Shown here: in pieces, positions 15,618 through 23,926 of the stretch
Layout: each line of letters opens with the position of its first letter
How positions within the stretch are numbered: the first letter of the stretch is position 1
DNA from: Anaerolineae bacterium
GTDB lineage: Bacteria > Chloroflexota > Anaerolineae > Aggregatilineales > Aggregatilineaceae
Assembly: GCA_018432315.1 (NCBI GenBank)
Contig: JAHDLB010000001.1
Location: 186,001-250,000, forward strand
Direction of reading: 5' to 3'
DNA: 64,000 nt
Translations under genes and position numbers: made by a program
The notes under the pieces: generated by a model
What the model saw: the letters and a program-made list of their open reading frames with translations, nothing else
Databases searched by the model: none
Told to the model about the DNA's origin: nothing

Positions 15618-16469
15618 TCATTCCGGCTGGGCGGCGCCGAGCAGCGTGTTGTCGATCAGGCGCACATCGCCGACGAACACGGCCATGCTCAACAGCGCCG
15701 CGTTCGCCTCGCCGTCGATCTCGGCCAGCGTGACGGGGTCCGCCGCGCTGGCGTAGTCCAGGCGGGCCAGCGGCTCGGCGGCGATCACGTCGCGCATGAT
15801 GGCGCGCAGGCGCTCGCCGTCGCGCTCGCCGCTTTCCCACGCCGCGCTTGCTGCATCCAACGCCCGCTTGAGCACCAGCGCCGCCGGGCGCTCGCCGGGC
15901 TTGAGCAGCAGGTTGCGGCTGCTCATCGCCAGCCCGTCCGGCTCGCGGACGATCGGGCAGACGACGATCGCCAGGTTGAAGGCCAGGTCGCGGGCCATCT
16001 GGCGGATGACCGCCGCCTGCTGGGCGTCTTTCTGGCCGAAGTAGGCGCGCGTGGGCTGAAACACGTTGAACAGCTTGGCGACGACGGTCGTCACGCCGCG
16101 AAAGTGGCCGGGCCGCGCCGCGCCTTCGAGCACCTTCGTCACGTCCTCGACCGTCACGTAGGTCTGGAAGCCGGGCGGGTACACGGTGGTTTCGTCCGGC
16201 GCCCAGACGAGATCGACGCCCTCGGCTTCGAGCAGGGCGCAGTCGCGCTCGAGCTGGCGGGGATAGGCGTCCAGATCGGCGCGGCGGTCGAACTGGATCG
16301 GGTTGACGAAAATGCTGACGCCCACGCGGTCGTTTTCGGCCCGCGCCCGGCGCACCAGCGAGAGATGCCCTTCGTGCAGCGTGCCCATCGTCGGCACCAG
16401 ACCCCAGCTCTGGCCGGGGTTGGCCCAGCGGCGCGCGCGCACGTCTTCGATGGTCTTGGTGACGAACAT
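15618..16469 (-). CDS. panC: Pantothenate synthetase (pantoate-beta-alanine ligase)
   Basis: A 283-residue ATP-dependent ligase joining pantoate and beta-alanine. The HIGH-like motif is at residues 28-35 (MGTLHEGH). FVNPIQF for pantoate binding, FGQKDAQQ and the KMSKS-like AMSSRN are also present. Length matches the family. It starts three bases after the panE stop, with GAGGA inside the panE end as ribosome site. Together with panD it completes the pathway to vitamin B5 in this operon. Confidence 0.96.
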   Translation of the reverse strand: MFVTKTIEDVRARRWANPGQSWGLVPTMGTLHEGHLSLVRRARAENDRVGVSIFVNPIQFDRRADLDAYPRQLERDCALLEAEGVDLVWAPDETTVYPPGFQTYVTVEDVTKVLEGAARPGHFRGVTTVVAKLFNVFQPTRAYFGQKDAQQAAVIRQMARDLAFNLAIVVCPIVREPDGLAMSSRNLLLKPGERPAALVLKRALDAASAAWESGERDGERLRAIMRDVIAAEPLARLDYASAADPVTLAEIDGEANAALLSMAVFVGDVRLIDNTLLGAAQPE

Positions 16470-16472
16470 GGT

Positions 16473-17402
16473 TCACAGTCCTCGATTGGCGTACAGGTCT
16501 TCGAGCGCTTTGACCAGCGCGTGTAAGGTCCGGTTGACCGGCGTGGCGACGCCGTGCATCTCGCCCGCGCGCACCACCGCGCCGCAGATCGCGTCGATCT
16601 CGGTCGGGACGCCGCGCCGCACGTCGCCCAGCATCGAGGACACGTTGGCGGCGGTCCGCCGGGCGACCGTTTCGGCTGCGGCGGCGGGATCGTCGAACGG
16701 CAGCGCGATCCCCTGGGCAGCGGCGACGGCAGCGACCTCGCGCGCGGCGGCGGCCATCATCCGGCGCGCCCAGCCCGACTCGAGCAGCGCGCCGTTGCGC
16801 ACGCCGAGCAGGGCGGTCAGCGGGTTGATCGCGGCGTTGATCGCCAGCTTGCCCCAGATCGCGCCCGAGGCGTCCTCGACCACGCGCACCTCGAGCCCGG
16901 CGCGCCGGAACAGGTCCGCGAGCGCCGCCACTGCCGGGTCGCCGGGGAAGCGCGCCGCCAGGGTGGTGGGGCCCGTCCCGCCGGCGATCACAAGTCCCGG
17001 CTGGCCTTCCGTCGTCGCGCCGAGCGTGGTCACGCCCACCGCCGCGCGCTCGTCGCCAACGATCCCGGCCAGGACCTCGCGGTTGCCCGCGCCGTTTTGC
17101 AGCGAGATCGCCAGCCCGCCCGGTTTGAGGATGCGGGCCGCACCGCGCGCGGCGGCGGCGGTCTTGGGCGTCTTGGTGACGATCAGCGCGACTTCGACCG
17201 GGGCGACGGCGTCCAGGTCGCCGGTGGCGCGCACCGGGACGCGGCGCTCGGCGCCGTCCGGCTCGACCACGCGCAGCGGCCCGGCGGCCAGGGCGCGAAG
17301 CTGGTCCGGCCACGTGCCGACGAGCGTCACGTCAGCGTGAGGGCTCAGGCGCGCGCCCAGCAGGCAGCCCATCGCGCCGATCCCGAAAATGGCGAGGCGA
17401 AT
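16473..17402 (-). CDS. panE: 2-dehydropantoate 2-reductase with an apparent ATT start
   Basis: A 309-residue NADPH-dependent ketopantoate reductase. The Rossmann motif IFGIGAMG is at the very N-terminus. The C-terminal domain has the family KLAINAAINPLTAL and NGALLESG segments. The first ATG (17372) lies inside the Rossmann motif and would destroy it. Upstream of it the frame is closed by TGA at 17424-17426 and contains no ATG, GTG, TTG or CTG codon. GGAGG sits six bases before ATT at 17402, two bases after the panB stop, so ATT is the best supported start. It is expressed with panB and panC. Confidence 0.9.
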   Translation of the reverse strand: MRLAIFGIGAMGCLLGARLSPHADVTLVGTWPDQLRALAAGPLRVVEPDGAERRVPVRATGDLDAVAPVEVALIVTKTPKTAAAARGAARILKPGGLAISLQNGAGNREVLAGIVGDERAAVGVTTLGATTEGQPGLVIAGGTGPTTLAARFPGDPAVAALADLFRRAGLEVRVVEDASGAIWGKLAINAAINPLTALLGVRNGALLESGWARRMMAAAAREVAAVAAAQGIALPFDDPAAAAETVARRTAANVSSMLGDVRRGVPTEIDAICGAVVRAGEMHGVATPVNRTLHALVKALEDLYANRGL

Positions 17403-17404
17403 GG

Positions 17405-18259
17405 CTAACCTCCGTTGTCGCTGTCACTGGCGGCGATCGCGTCCCAGACGTCGTCCGGCAGCGTGAATTCGTGCTCCGGGGCGGGGAAGGCCCGCGCCTG
17501 GACGTCCGCGCGGAAGGCGTCGAACGCGGCGCGCATCGCGCCGGCGAGGTCCGCGTACTGTTTGGCGAACTTGGGCGTGAAGCGGTCGAACAGGCCCAGC
17601 AGGTCGTGCGTGACCAGTACCTGCCCATCACATGCCGCCCCGGCGCCGATCCCGATCGTGGGGATGCTCACCGAGCGCGTGATCAGGCCCGCCAGCCGCG
17701 CGGGGATGCCCTCCAGCACCAGGCTGAACGCCCCGGCGCGCTCCAGAGCGCGCGCGTCGTCGATCAGCTTGCGCGCGGCGGCGACCGACTTGCCCTGCAC
17801 CTTGAAGCCGCCCATCTGGCTGACGCTCTGCGGCGTCAGGCCGATGTGCCCCTGCACCGCGATCCCGATCTCGACCAGGGCGCGCACGGTGGGCGCCATG
17901 TGCGCGCCGCCTTCCAGCTTGACGGCATCCGCGCCCCCCTCGACCAGCAGGCGGGCCGCGTTGCGTTTGGCGTCATCGATGCCCAACTGGTAGCTCATGA
18001 ACGGCATATCGCCGATCACCAGCGCGCGCGCTGCGCCCCGCCGCACGGCGCGGCAGTGCAGCACCATCATGTCCATCGTCACCGGGAGCGTGCTCTCCAG
18101 GCCATGCACGACCATGCCGACCGAATCGCCGACCAGGATCACGTCGATGCCGCTCTGCTCGAGCAGCAGGGCGGTGGGGTAGTCGTAAGCGGTCAGCATT
18201 GTAATCGGCTCGCCGCGCGTTTTCTTCGCCTGGATATCGTGGATCGTGATCTTGTCCAT
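17405..18259 (-). CDS. panB: 3-methyl-2-oxobutanoate hydroxymethyltransferase
   Basis: A 284-residue enzyme making ketopantoate from 2-oxoisovalerate and methylene-tetrahydrofolate, the first step of pantothenate synthesis. The start MDKITIHDIQAKK is family-typical. LTAYDYPTA, ILVGDSVGMVVHG, DMPFMSY, VKLEGG and HIGLTPQSV carry the metal- and substrate-binding residues. An in-frame ATG 33 bases upstream has no better ribosome site. It is the first gene of the pan operon; a TAAAAT -10-like box lies about 50 bases upstream. Confidence 0.95.
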   Translation of the reverse strand: MDKITIHDIQAKKTRGEPITMLTAYDYPTALLLEQSGIDVILVGDSVGMVVHGLESTLPVTMDMMVLHCRAVRRGAARALVIGDMPFMSYQLGIDDAKRNAARLLVEGGADAVKLEGGAHMAPTVRALVEIGIAVQGHIGLTPQSVSQMGGFKVQGKSVAAARKLIDDARALERAGAFSLVLEGIPARLAGLITRSVSIPTIGIGAGAACDGQVLVTHDLLGLFDRFTPKFAKQYADLAGAMRAAFDAFRADVQARAFPAPEHEFTLPDDVWDAIAASDSDNGG

Positions 18260-18306
18260 GTCACATTCTCGCCTTCCAGATGAACGAGGCATCCGCCATC
18301 ACGCGG

Positions 18307-18312
18307 ATTTTA
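18307..18312 (-). promoter_or_regulatory. -10-like box upstream of panB
   Basis: Minus-strand TGTTAAAAT contains TAAAAT at 18312-18307, about 48 bases before the panB start. No good -35 is seen 17 bases upstream, where the sequence is C/G only. Tentative. Confidence 0.35.
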
Positions 18313-18345
18313 ACAGATTTGCGGCCCCCGGGGGTGGCGAATCGC

Positions 18346-18378
18346 AAAGAAAACGGCCCGCCTGTGCTGGACGGGCCG
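18346..18378 (-). terminator. Intrinsic terminator of the ribose-type importer operon
   Basis: In minus-strand reading CGGCCCG, an 11-base loop and CGGGCCG are followed by TTTTCTTT. It lies 26 bases after the stop of the 18404 permease gene and insulates the pan operon. Confidence 0.8.
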
Positions 18379-18403
18379 CGCGCCTCCGCGAGCCGGGAAC
18401 GGC

Positions 18404-19390
18404 TCAGCGCCGTTCGAGCCGCTTGGTGTACATATCGACGGTGACGGCCACCACCAGCACGATGCCCTGAATCATCTGCTGCTGGTACGACGCCACGCGC
18501 AGCAGGTTCATGCCGTTGCCCAGCACGCCGATCAGCAGGCCGCCGATGACCGCGCCGGGGACGTTGCCCACGCCGCCGAACAGGCTCACGCCGCCCAGCA
18601 CCGACGAGGCGATGGCGTCCAGTTCCAGGCCGACGCCCATCTGCGGTTGGGCGGAATACAGCCGGGCGGCGAGCAGCATCCCGGCCAGCGCGGCCAACAT
18701 CCCGCTGATGCCGTAGGTCAGCAGTTGGACGCGGCTCACCGGCACGCCGGCCAGCCGGGACGTTTCCTGGTGGCCGCCCACGGCGTAAATGTGCAGCCCG
18801 AAGCGCGTCCGGGTGAGCAGCAGCAGCGCCAGCAGCACCACGGCCAGCGCCACGATCACCGGCAGGGGCACATCGCCCACGACGGGCACGCTCAGCCGGT
18901 CGCGGCCCCAGCGGGTGTAGGCTTCGCCCATGCCGGAGATCGGCTTGCCGTTGGTGTAGAGCAGTGTCAGCCCGCGCGCGACGCCCATCATCGACAGCGT
19001 GGCGACGAAGGGCGGCAGCTTGCCGAAGACGACCAGTGCGCCGTTGGTCAACCCGATGCCGAAGCCCATCGCCAGCGTGAGGATCACGGCGGCCTCGATG
19101 GGCAGCCCCTCGCGCACGATCAGGCCCGCCGACACGGCGCCGCCCAACGCCGCGACCGACCCGACCGACAGGTCGATCCCGCCGACGAGCATGGTGAGCG
19201 TCATGCCGATGGTGACGATGATCACGTGCGCGTTTTGCTGGGCGATGTTGGTCAGGTTGCGCTCGGTGAGAAACTGCTCGGATTCGGATGAGAAATAAAG
19301 CCCCAGCGCGATGAGGAACAAGAGCACGGCGGTGCGCCGCAGCACGTTGCCGAGCGTCACCTGCCAGGAAAGCGTGGTCGACGGGGTCAT
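18404..19390 (-). CDS. ABC transporter permease, RbsC type (CUT2), second permease of the operon
   Basis: A 328-residue permease with about ten helices. It carries the CUT2 signatures MLVGGIDLSVGSVAALGG, LPPFVATLSMMGVARG and the C-terminal GGVSLFGGVGNVPGAVIGG. It overlaps the ATPase gene stop by four bases and is the last gene of the operon. It is clearly different from the other permease of the same operon at 22809 (about 35-40% similar by eye), so the transporter may be a permease heterodimer. Confidence 0.9.
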   Translation of the reverse strand: MTPSTTLSWQVTLGNVLRRTAVLLFLIALGLYFSSESEQFLTERNLTNIAQQNAHVIIVTIGMTLTMLVGGIDLSVGSVAALGGAVSAGLIVREGLPIEAAVILTLAMGFGIGLTNGALVVFGKLPPFVATLSMMGVARGLTLLYTNGKPISGMGEAYTRWGRDRLSVPVVGDVPLPVIVALAVVLLALLLLTRTRFGLHIYAVGGHQETSRLAGVPVSRVQLLTYGISGMLAALAGMLLAARLYSAQPQMGVGLELDAIASSVLGGVSLFGGVGNVPGAVIGGLLIGVLGNGMNLLRVASYQQQMIQGIVLVVAVTVDMYTKRLERR

Positions 19391-20910
19391 GCCGGGTTCA
19401 TCCCCTTGTTCAATGTGGTGCCGGTCGCCGCGTTCATCAGGTCGTTTTGCGTGGCGGTCCGGGCGTCGAACTCACCGGCCAGGCGGCCCTCGTGCATCAC
19501 CAGGATGCGGTCGCTCACGCCCAGCACTTCGGGCAGCTCGGACGAGATCATGATGATGCCCACGCCGCGCTCGGCGAGCTGGTGCATCAGCCGGTAGATC
19601 TCGGCCTTGGCCCCGACGTCGATGCCGCGCGTCGGCTCGTCGAGGATCAGCACCCTGGGATCGAGCGTCAGCCACTTGGCGATGACGACCTTCTGCTGGT
19701 TGCCGCCGCTCAGGTTGCGCACCCGCTGCGCCTGGGACGGCGTGCGGATGTCCAGCCGCTGAATCGACTCGCGGGTGATCGCCTCGACGCGCGGCCAGCG
19801 AATCAGCACCGGGCGCGTCAGCCGGCGCAGGATCGCCATGACCACGTTGGCCGCGACCGACATGCCCAGGAACAGGCCCTGCCGCTTGCGATCCTCCGGC
19901 ACGAAGCCGATCCCGCTGCGGATGGCCTGCTGCGGGCGGCGAATGTGGACCGGCTCGCCCTCCAGCAGGATCTCGCCGCCGGTGGCCGGGTGCGCGCCGA
20001 AGATCGTCTCGGCCAGCTCGGTTCGCCCCGCGCCGACCAGCCCGGCCACGCCCAGGATCTCGCCCCGGCGGAGCGCGAAGCTGACGTCGCGCACGCGGTC
20101 GCCCCGGCTGAGGTTGCGCACTTCGAGCACGACGCCGTCCGTCGCCGCGCGGTTGCGGCGCTCGTACATCTGGCCGACCTCGCGCCCGACCATCATGCGG
20201 ATGATGTCCTCGGTGGTGACCTCGGCGACCGGGTGTGTGCCGACCAGGATGCCGTCGCGCAGCACGGTCACGCGGTCGCAGATGGCTCGCACCTCTTCCA
20301 GCCGGTGCGAAATGAAGACGATCGACACGCCGCGCTCGCGCAGGCTCCGCATACGGCTGAACAGCGTGTCCACTTCGCGATCGGTCAGCGAGGAGGTCGG
20401 CTCGTCCATCACGATCAGCCGCGCGTCGATCGAGAGTGCCTTGGCGACCTCGATCATCTGCTGCTGGGCGATGGAGAAAAACCGAACCGGCGTGCGGACG
20501 TTCAGCTTGAGGTCGAGCTCGGCCAGGTCCGCCTGGGCCTGCTGGTAGAGCTTGCGCCAGTGAACGGTGCCCGGTATGGCGCCCTGCGGCTCGCGGCCCA
20601 GGTAGATGTTCTTGCCCGCGTCCAGGTACGGGATCAGCGCCAGTTCCTGGTGGATCATGCTGATGCCCAACGCCTGGGCGTCGTGCGGCGAGTGGATCGC
20701 CACCGGCTGCCCCTGCCAGGTGATCGCGCCCTCGTCGGCGGAATAGACGCCGTTGAGGATCTTCATGAGCGTGCTTTTGCCCGCGCCGTTCTCGCCGACC
20801 AGCGCCAGGATCTCGCCGGGATAGACGGTCAGATCGATATCCTTCAGCGCCTGAACGCCGGGGAACGACTTGCTGATGCCTTGCATCTGGAGGAGAGGTG
20901 TCTGGTCCAT
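19387..20910 (-). CDS. ABC transporter ATPase, RbsA type with two nucleotide-binding domains
   Basis: A 507-residue tandem ATPase for a CUT2 sugar importer. The first domain has Walker A GENGAGKST and Walker B LIVMDEPTSSL. The second has the degenerate GLVGAGRTE loop typical of RbsA/MglA, then LSGGNQQKV and LILDEPTRGIDVGAK. The ATG at 20910 (MDQTPLLQMQGISK) was chosen; longer starts would run into the terminator hairpin. It sits between the tandem binding-protein gene and the second permease gene. Confidence 0.92.
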   Translation of the reverse strand: MDQTPLLQMQGISKSFPGVQALKDIDLTVYPGEILALVGENGAGKSTLMKILNGVYSADEGAITWQGQPVAIHSPHDAQALGISMIHQELALIPYLDAGKNIYLGREPQGAIPGTVHWRKLYQQAQADLAELDLKLNVRTPVRFFSIAQQQMIEVAKALSIDARLIVMDEPTSSLTDREVDTLFSRMRSLRERGVSIVFISHRLEEVRAICDRVTVLRDGILVGTHPVAEVTTEDIIRMMVGREVGQMYERRNRAATDGVVLEVRNLSRGDRVRDVSFALRRGEILGVAGLVGAGRTELAETIFGAHPATGGEILLEGEPVHIRRPQQAIRSGIGFVPEDRKRQGLFLGMSVAANVVMAILRRLTRPVLIRWPRVEAITRESIQRLDIRTPSQAQRVRNLSGGNQQKVVIAKWLTLDPRVLILDEPTRGIDVGAKAEIYRLMHQLAERGVGIIMISSELPEVLGVSDRILVMHEGRLAGEFDARTATQNDLMNAATGTTLNKGMNPA

Positions 20911-20926
20911 ACGGCTCTTATACATG

Positions 20927-20963
20927 AAAAAGGCTGTGCAGGCGCCCACGCACCCGCACAGCC
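20927..20963 (-). terminator. Terminator/attenuator between binding-protein and ATPase genes
   Basis: In minus-strand reading GGCTGTGC (20963-20956), a 16-base loop and GCACAGCC (20939-20932) are followed by TTTTT (20931-20927). It lies just after the binding-protein stop and 17 bases before the ATPase start, so it should allow only partial read-through into the ATPase and second permease genes. Confidence 0.75.
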
Positions 20964-20976
20964 GCATTAGCTCAGG

Positions 20977-22698
20977 TTACTGCGTGACGAGCATGAGATC
21001 GACCGGGATGTACGCCTCGACACCCATGCCCGCCAGGAAGGCGGCGGTCGTCTCGACGCCCAACTGGCCCATCAGCGCGGGCTGCTGGGCGACGGTCGCG
21101 GCCAGCGTGCCGGCTTCCACCGCGGCCACCGCGTCATCGATCGCGTCGAAACCGACGAAGACGATGTCTTCGGCGCGGCCCGCCGCCGTGGCGGCCTCGA
21201 TCGCACCCAGGATCATCTCGTCGTTATGGGCGAAGACGCCGTCGATCTGGTCCTGCGCCTGCAGGATGTTCTCGAAGACGGTCAGGCCCTCGGCCCGGTT
21301 GAAGTTGGCCGTCTGGCGCGCCACGATCTCGACGCCGGGGCATTCCTCGCTCATGTAGGCGTTGAAGCCCTCGCCGCGGTCGCGCGCCGCCGACGTCCCG
21401 GCGATGCCTTCCAGCTCGACGACCATGCCTTCGCCGCCCAGCGCACCGCACAGGAACTCAGCCGCCATGCGGCCACCGGCCACGTTGTCGGACGCGATGT
21501 GGCTCACCACGTCGCCGCCCGCCGCGCCGCGATCGATCGTGAAGACGGGGATCCCGGCGTCATTCGCGGCCAGGATCGACGGCACGATCGCGTCGGCATC
21601 CGTTGGGTTGACCATGATCGCATCGACGCCCTGCGCGATCAGGTCTTCCATGTTGGCCGCCTCGGTCGCGGGATCGTCCTGCGAGTCGAGCACGATCAGC
21701 TCGGCGGTGCCCAGGCCATCGGCAGCCGCCTGCGCGCCGTCGCGCAGCGTGACGAAGAACGGGTTGTTCAACGTCGAGAGCGACAGGCCGAGCGTCAGCT
21801 TCTGCACGATGCGCAGGTCAACCGGGATCGACACAGCAACCTCTTCACCGTTCAGGTACGCCACGGACCGCTCGACGCCCAACCGGCCCATCAGCGCGGG
21901 CTGCTGGGCGACGGTCGCCGCCAGGCGGCCCTCGTTCACCGCGGTCACGGCATCGTTCACCGCGTCGAAACCGACGAAGACGATGTCCTCGGCGCGGCCC
22001 GCCGCCGTGGCGGCTTCGATGGCGCCCAGAACCATCTCGTCATTGTGCGCGAAGACGCCGTCGATCTGGTCCTGCGCCTGCAGGATGTTCTCGAAGACGG
22101 TCAGGCCCTCGGCGCGGTTGAAGTTCGCCGTCTGGCGGGCCACGACCTCGATATCGGGGCAGTTCTCGCTGGTGTAGGCGTTGAAGCCCTCGCCGCGGTC
22201 GCGCGCCGCCGACGATCCCGGAATGCCCTCCAGCTCGACGACCAGGCCTTCGCCGCCGATCGCGTTGCACAGGAACATGCCGGCCATGCGGCCACCGGCC
22301 ACGTTATCCGACGCGATGTGGCTCACGACCTGGCCGCCCGCCGCGCCGCGATCGATCGTGAAGACGGGGATCCCGGCGTCGTTCGCGGCCAGGATCGACG
22401 GCACGATCGCGTCGGTGTCGGTCGGGTTGACCAGGATCGCATCGACGCCCTGCGCGATCAGGTCTTCCATGTTAGCCGCTTCGGTGGCGGGATCGTCCTG
22501 CGAATCCAGCACGATCAGCTCGACACCAAGCTCGTCGGCGGCGGCTTGCGCGCCGTCGCGCAGCGTGACGAAGAACGGGTTGTTCAGCGTCGAGAGCGAC
22601 AGGCCGAGCGTGTAGCCATCGTCCTGCGCGTGGAGCGCGCCCAGCGGGAAAGCGGCCAGCAGTACGATCAGGACAAACAACATGCTTTTACGGAACAT
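20977..22698 (-). CDS. Periplasmic-type sugar-binding protein with two tandem binding modules
   Basis: A 573-residue secreted protein, about twice the usual RbsB length of 300. After a Sec signal (cleavage near LHA-QDD, residue 24) there are two near-identical Peripla_BP_4 modules, residues 30-301 and 302-573. Both begin TLGLSLSTLNNPFFVTLRDG and share NPTDxDAIVPSILAANDAG, the hinge IDRGAAGG, and GVFAHNDEM. The second module has one extra residue near GLGTAELIVLD. The ATG at 22698 gives the signal peptide and has AGGAGG upstream. It lies between two different RbsC permease genes. Confidence 0.93.
   Translation of the reverse strand: MFRKSMLFVLIVLLAAFPLGALHAQDDGYTLGLSLSTLNNPFFVTLRDGAQAAADELGVELIVLDSQDDPATEAANMEDLIAQGVDAILVNPTDTDAIVPSILAANDAGIPVFTIDRGAAGGQVVSHIASDNVAGGRMAGMFLCNAIGGEGLVVELEGIPGSSAARDRGEGFNAYTSENCPDIEVVARQTANFNRAEGLTVFENILQAQDQIDGVFAHNDEMVLGAIEAATAAGRAEDIVFVGFDAVNDAVTAVNEGRLAATVAQQPALMGRLGVERSVAYLNGEEVAVSIPVDLRIVQKLTLGLSLSTLNNPFFVTLRDGAQAAADGLGTAELIVLDSQDDPATEAANMEDLIAQGVDAIMVNPTDADAIVPSILAANDAGIPVFTIDRGAAGGDVVSHIASDNVAGGRMAAEFLCGALGGEGMVVELEGIAGTSAARDRGEGFNAYMSEECPGVEIVARQTANFNRAEGLTVFENILQAQDQIDGVFAHNDEMILGAIEAATAAGRAEDIVFVGFDAIDDAVAAVEAGTLAATVAQQPALMGQLGVETTAAFLAGMGVEAYIPVDLMLVTQ
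20980..21795 (-). repeat. Tandem repeat copy 2 (C-terminal binding module)
   Basis: 816 bases, 272 codons, in frame and very similar at DNA level to the copy at 21796-22611. Long identical stretches occur around the segment encoding AEGLTVFENILQAQDQIDGV, suggesting recent duplication or ongoing gene conversion. Confidence 0.9.
21796..22611 (-). repeat. Tandem repeat copy 1 (N-terminal binding module)
   Basis: 816 bases, exactly the same period as copy 2. The copies join directly at V-Q-K-L with no linker domain. Differences are mostly third-position changes plus scattered substitutions. Confidence 0.9.
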
Positions 22699-22808
22699 TC
22701 TTGTCTTTCCTCCTGTAAGAACACAATCTCCGGCCAGGGAAGTGTAGAGATGAAACGCGGCTTTGGACTCGGTCACCTCCTTGATACATTATACAGGCTA
22801 ATACAGGC

Positions 22809-23774
22809 TTATCGAATGGCGCGGTGCAGCAGCAGCGCCAGCGCGATCACCGCGCCCTTGGTGATGTCCTGGTAAAATGCCGACACGTCGAGCAGGTTCA
22901 GGCCGTTGTTGATGATCCCGATGATCAGCACGCCGATGAGGGTGCCCATGACGGTGCCTTCGCCGCCGTCGAAACTGGTGCCGCCCACGACGACCGCCGC
23001 GATCGCGTCGAATTCGTACATCTCGCCGGCGGTGGGCTGGGCGGAGTTGAGCCGCCCCACCAGGATGATCCCGGCCAGCGCCGAGAGCGTCCCGGCGGCC
23101 ATGTACACGAACAGCTTGATCCGGTTCACCGGCAGGCCGGAGAGATACGCCGCCTCTTCGTTGTTGCCCAGGCCGAAGATGAACCGGCCAAACGGCACGT
23201 GATTGAGCAGGACCGCGCCGCCCAGGAAGACCAGCCCGGCCACAATGATCGGCATCGGGATGGGGCCGACCTCCGCCGTGCCCAGGTAGCGGAACCCCTG
23301 GCCCAGGCTGTCCAGCCCGGTGATCGGCTGGCCGTCGGTGTAGAACTTGGCCGCGCCGCGGGCGAAGGTCATCATGCCCAGCGTGGCGATGAACGGCGGG
23401 ATATTCACCCAACTGACCAGGAAGCCGTTCACCGCGCCGGCAGCCGCGCCGACCAGCAGGCAGATCCCGATCGCCTGTAGGACCGGCATCCCCTCGTTTT
23501 TGAGCATATCCGCGCCGATGACCGCCGACAGCGCCAGGACCGAGCCCACCGACAGATCGATCCCGCGCGTCAAAATGACCATCATCATCCCGATCGAGAT
23601 GATGCCGTTGATCGACGATTGGCGCAGCACGTTGAGCAGGTTGTCGCTGGTCAGGAACCGGTCCGACGCCACGCTGAGCGCAAGGCACAGCAGCAGCAGC
23701 GACATCAGCAATCCGTACTTCTGGAAGAAGGGGCGCCAGTTGAACTGTCTGGGGAGAGTTTGCGTGCCGATCAC
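22809..23774 (-). CDS. ABC transporter permease, RbsC type (CUT2), first permease of the operon
   Basis: A 321-residue permease starting at GTG, with AGGAG ten bases upstream. It carries LTRGIDLSVGSVLALSAVIG, IPPFIATLGMMTFARGAAKF and the C-terminal GGTSFDGGEGTVMGTLIGVL. It is the first gene of the minus-strand importer operon, 110 bases before the double-module binding-protein gene. This gene order (permease, binding protein, ATPase, permease) differs from the usual rbsACB order. Confidence 0.9.
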   Translation of the reverse strand: MIGTQTLPRQFNWRPFFQKYGLLMSLLLLCLALSVASDRFLTSDNLLNVLRQSSINGIISIGMMMVILTRGIDLSVGSVLALSAVIGADMLKNEGMPVLQAIGICLLVGAAAGAVNGFLVSWVNIPPFIATLGMMTFARGAAKFYTDGQPITGLDSLGQGFRYLGTAEVGPIPMPIIVAGLVFLGGAVLLNHVPFGRFIFGLGNNEEAAYLSGLPVNRIKLFVYMAAGTLSALAGIILVGRLNSAQPTAGEMYEFDAIAAVVVGGTSFDGGEGTVMGTLIGVLIIGIINNGLNLLDVSAFYQDITKGAVIALALLLHRAIR

Positions 23775-23850
23775 GAGAGGTTCGCTCCTGTTGTCCGCAA
23801 TATCCGGCGATAGACGGCGCTGGGGCCAGCCGGCGATGGCGTTCTACTGG

Positions 23851-23864
23851 TGCTATTGTACCCG
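23851..23864 (-). promoter_or_regulatory. Promoter-like CGGGTACAATAGCA box upstream of the ribose-type operon
   Basis: Minus-strand CGGGTACAATAGCA holds a TACAAT -10 box (23860-23855), about 80 bases before the GTG start of the first permease gene. The identical 14-mer occurs at 29797-29810 upstream of another ABC operon. No strong -35 is visible. Confidence 0.45.
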
Positions 23865-23926
23865 AGATCGGCGCAGGCGGCTTTTATTTGGGGCGAGTCG
23901 AGCAGAACAGGGTTAGGTTGGCGGCG

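Noticed and set aside
15550-17313. A long Arg/Gly/Ala-rich minus-strand open frame overlapping panC and panE
   Set aside because: It runs in a different frame of well-supported pan genes and has the low-complexity composition of GC-rich shadow frames.
17372-17374. ATG at 17372 as the start of panE
   Set aside because: It removes the first part of the Rossmann nucleotide-binding motif (IFGIGA), which no functional family member lacks.
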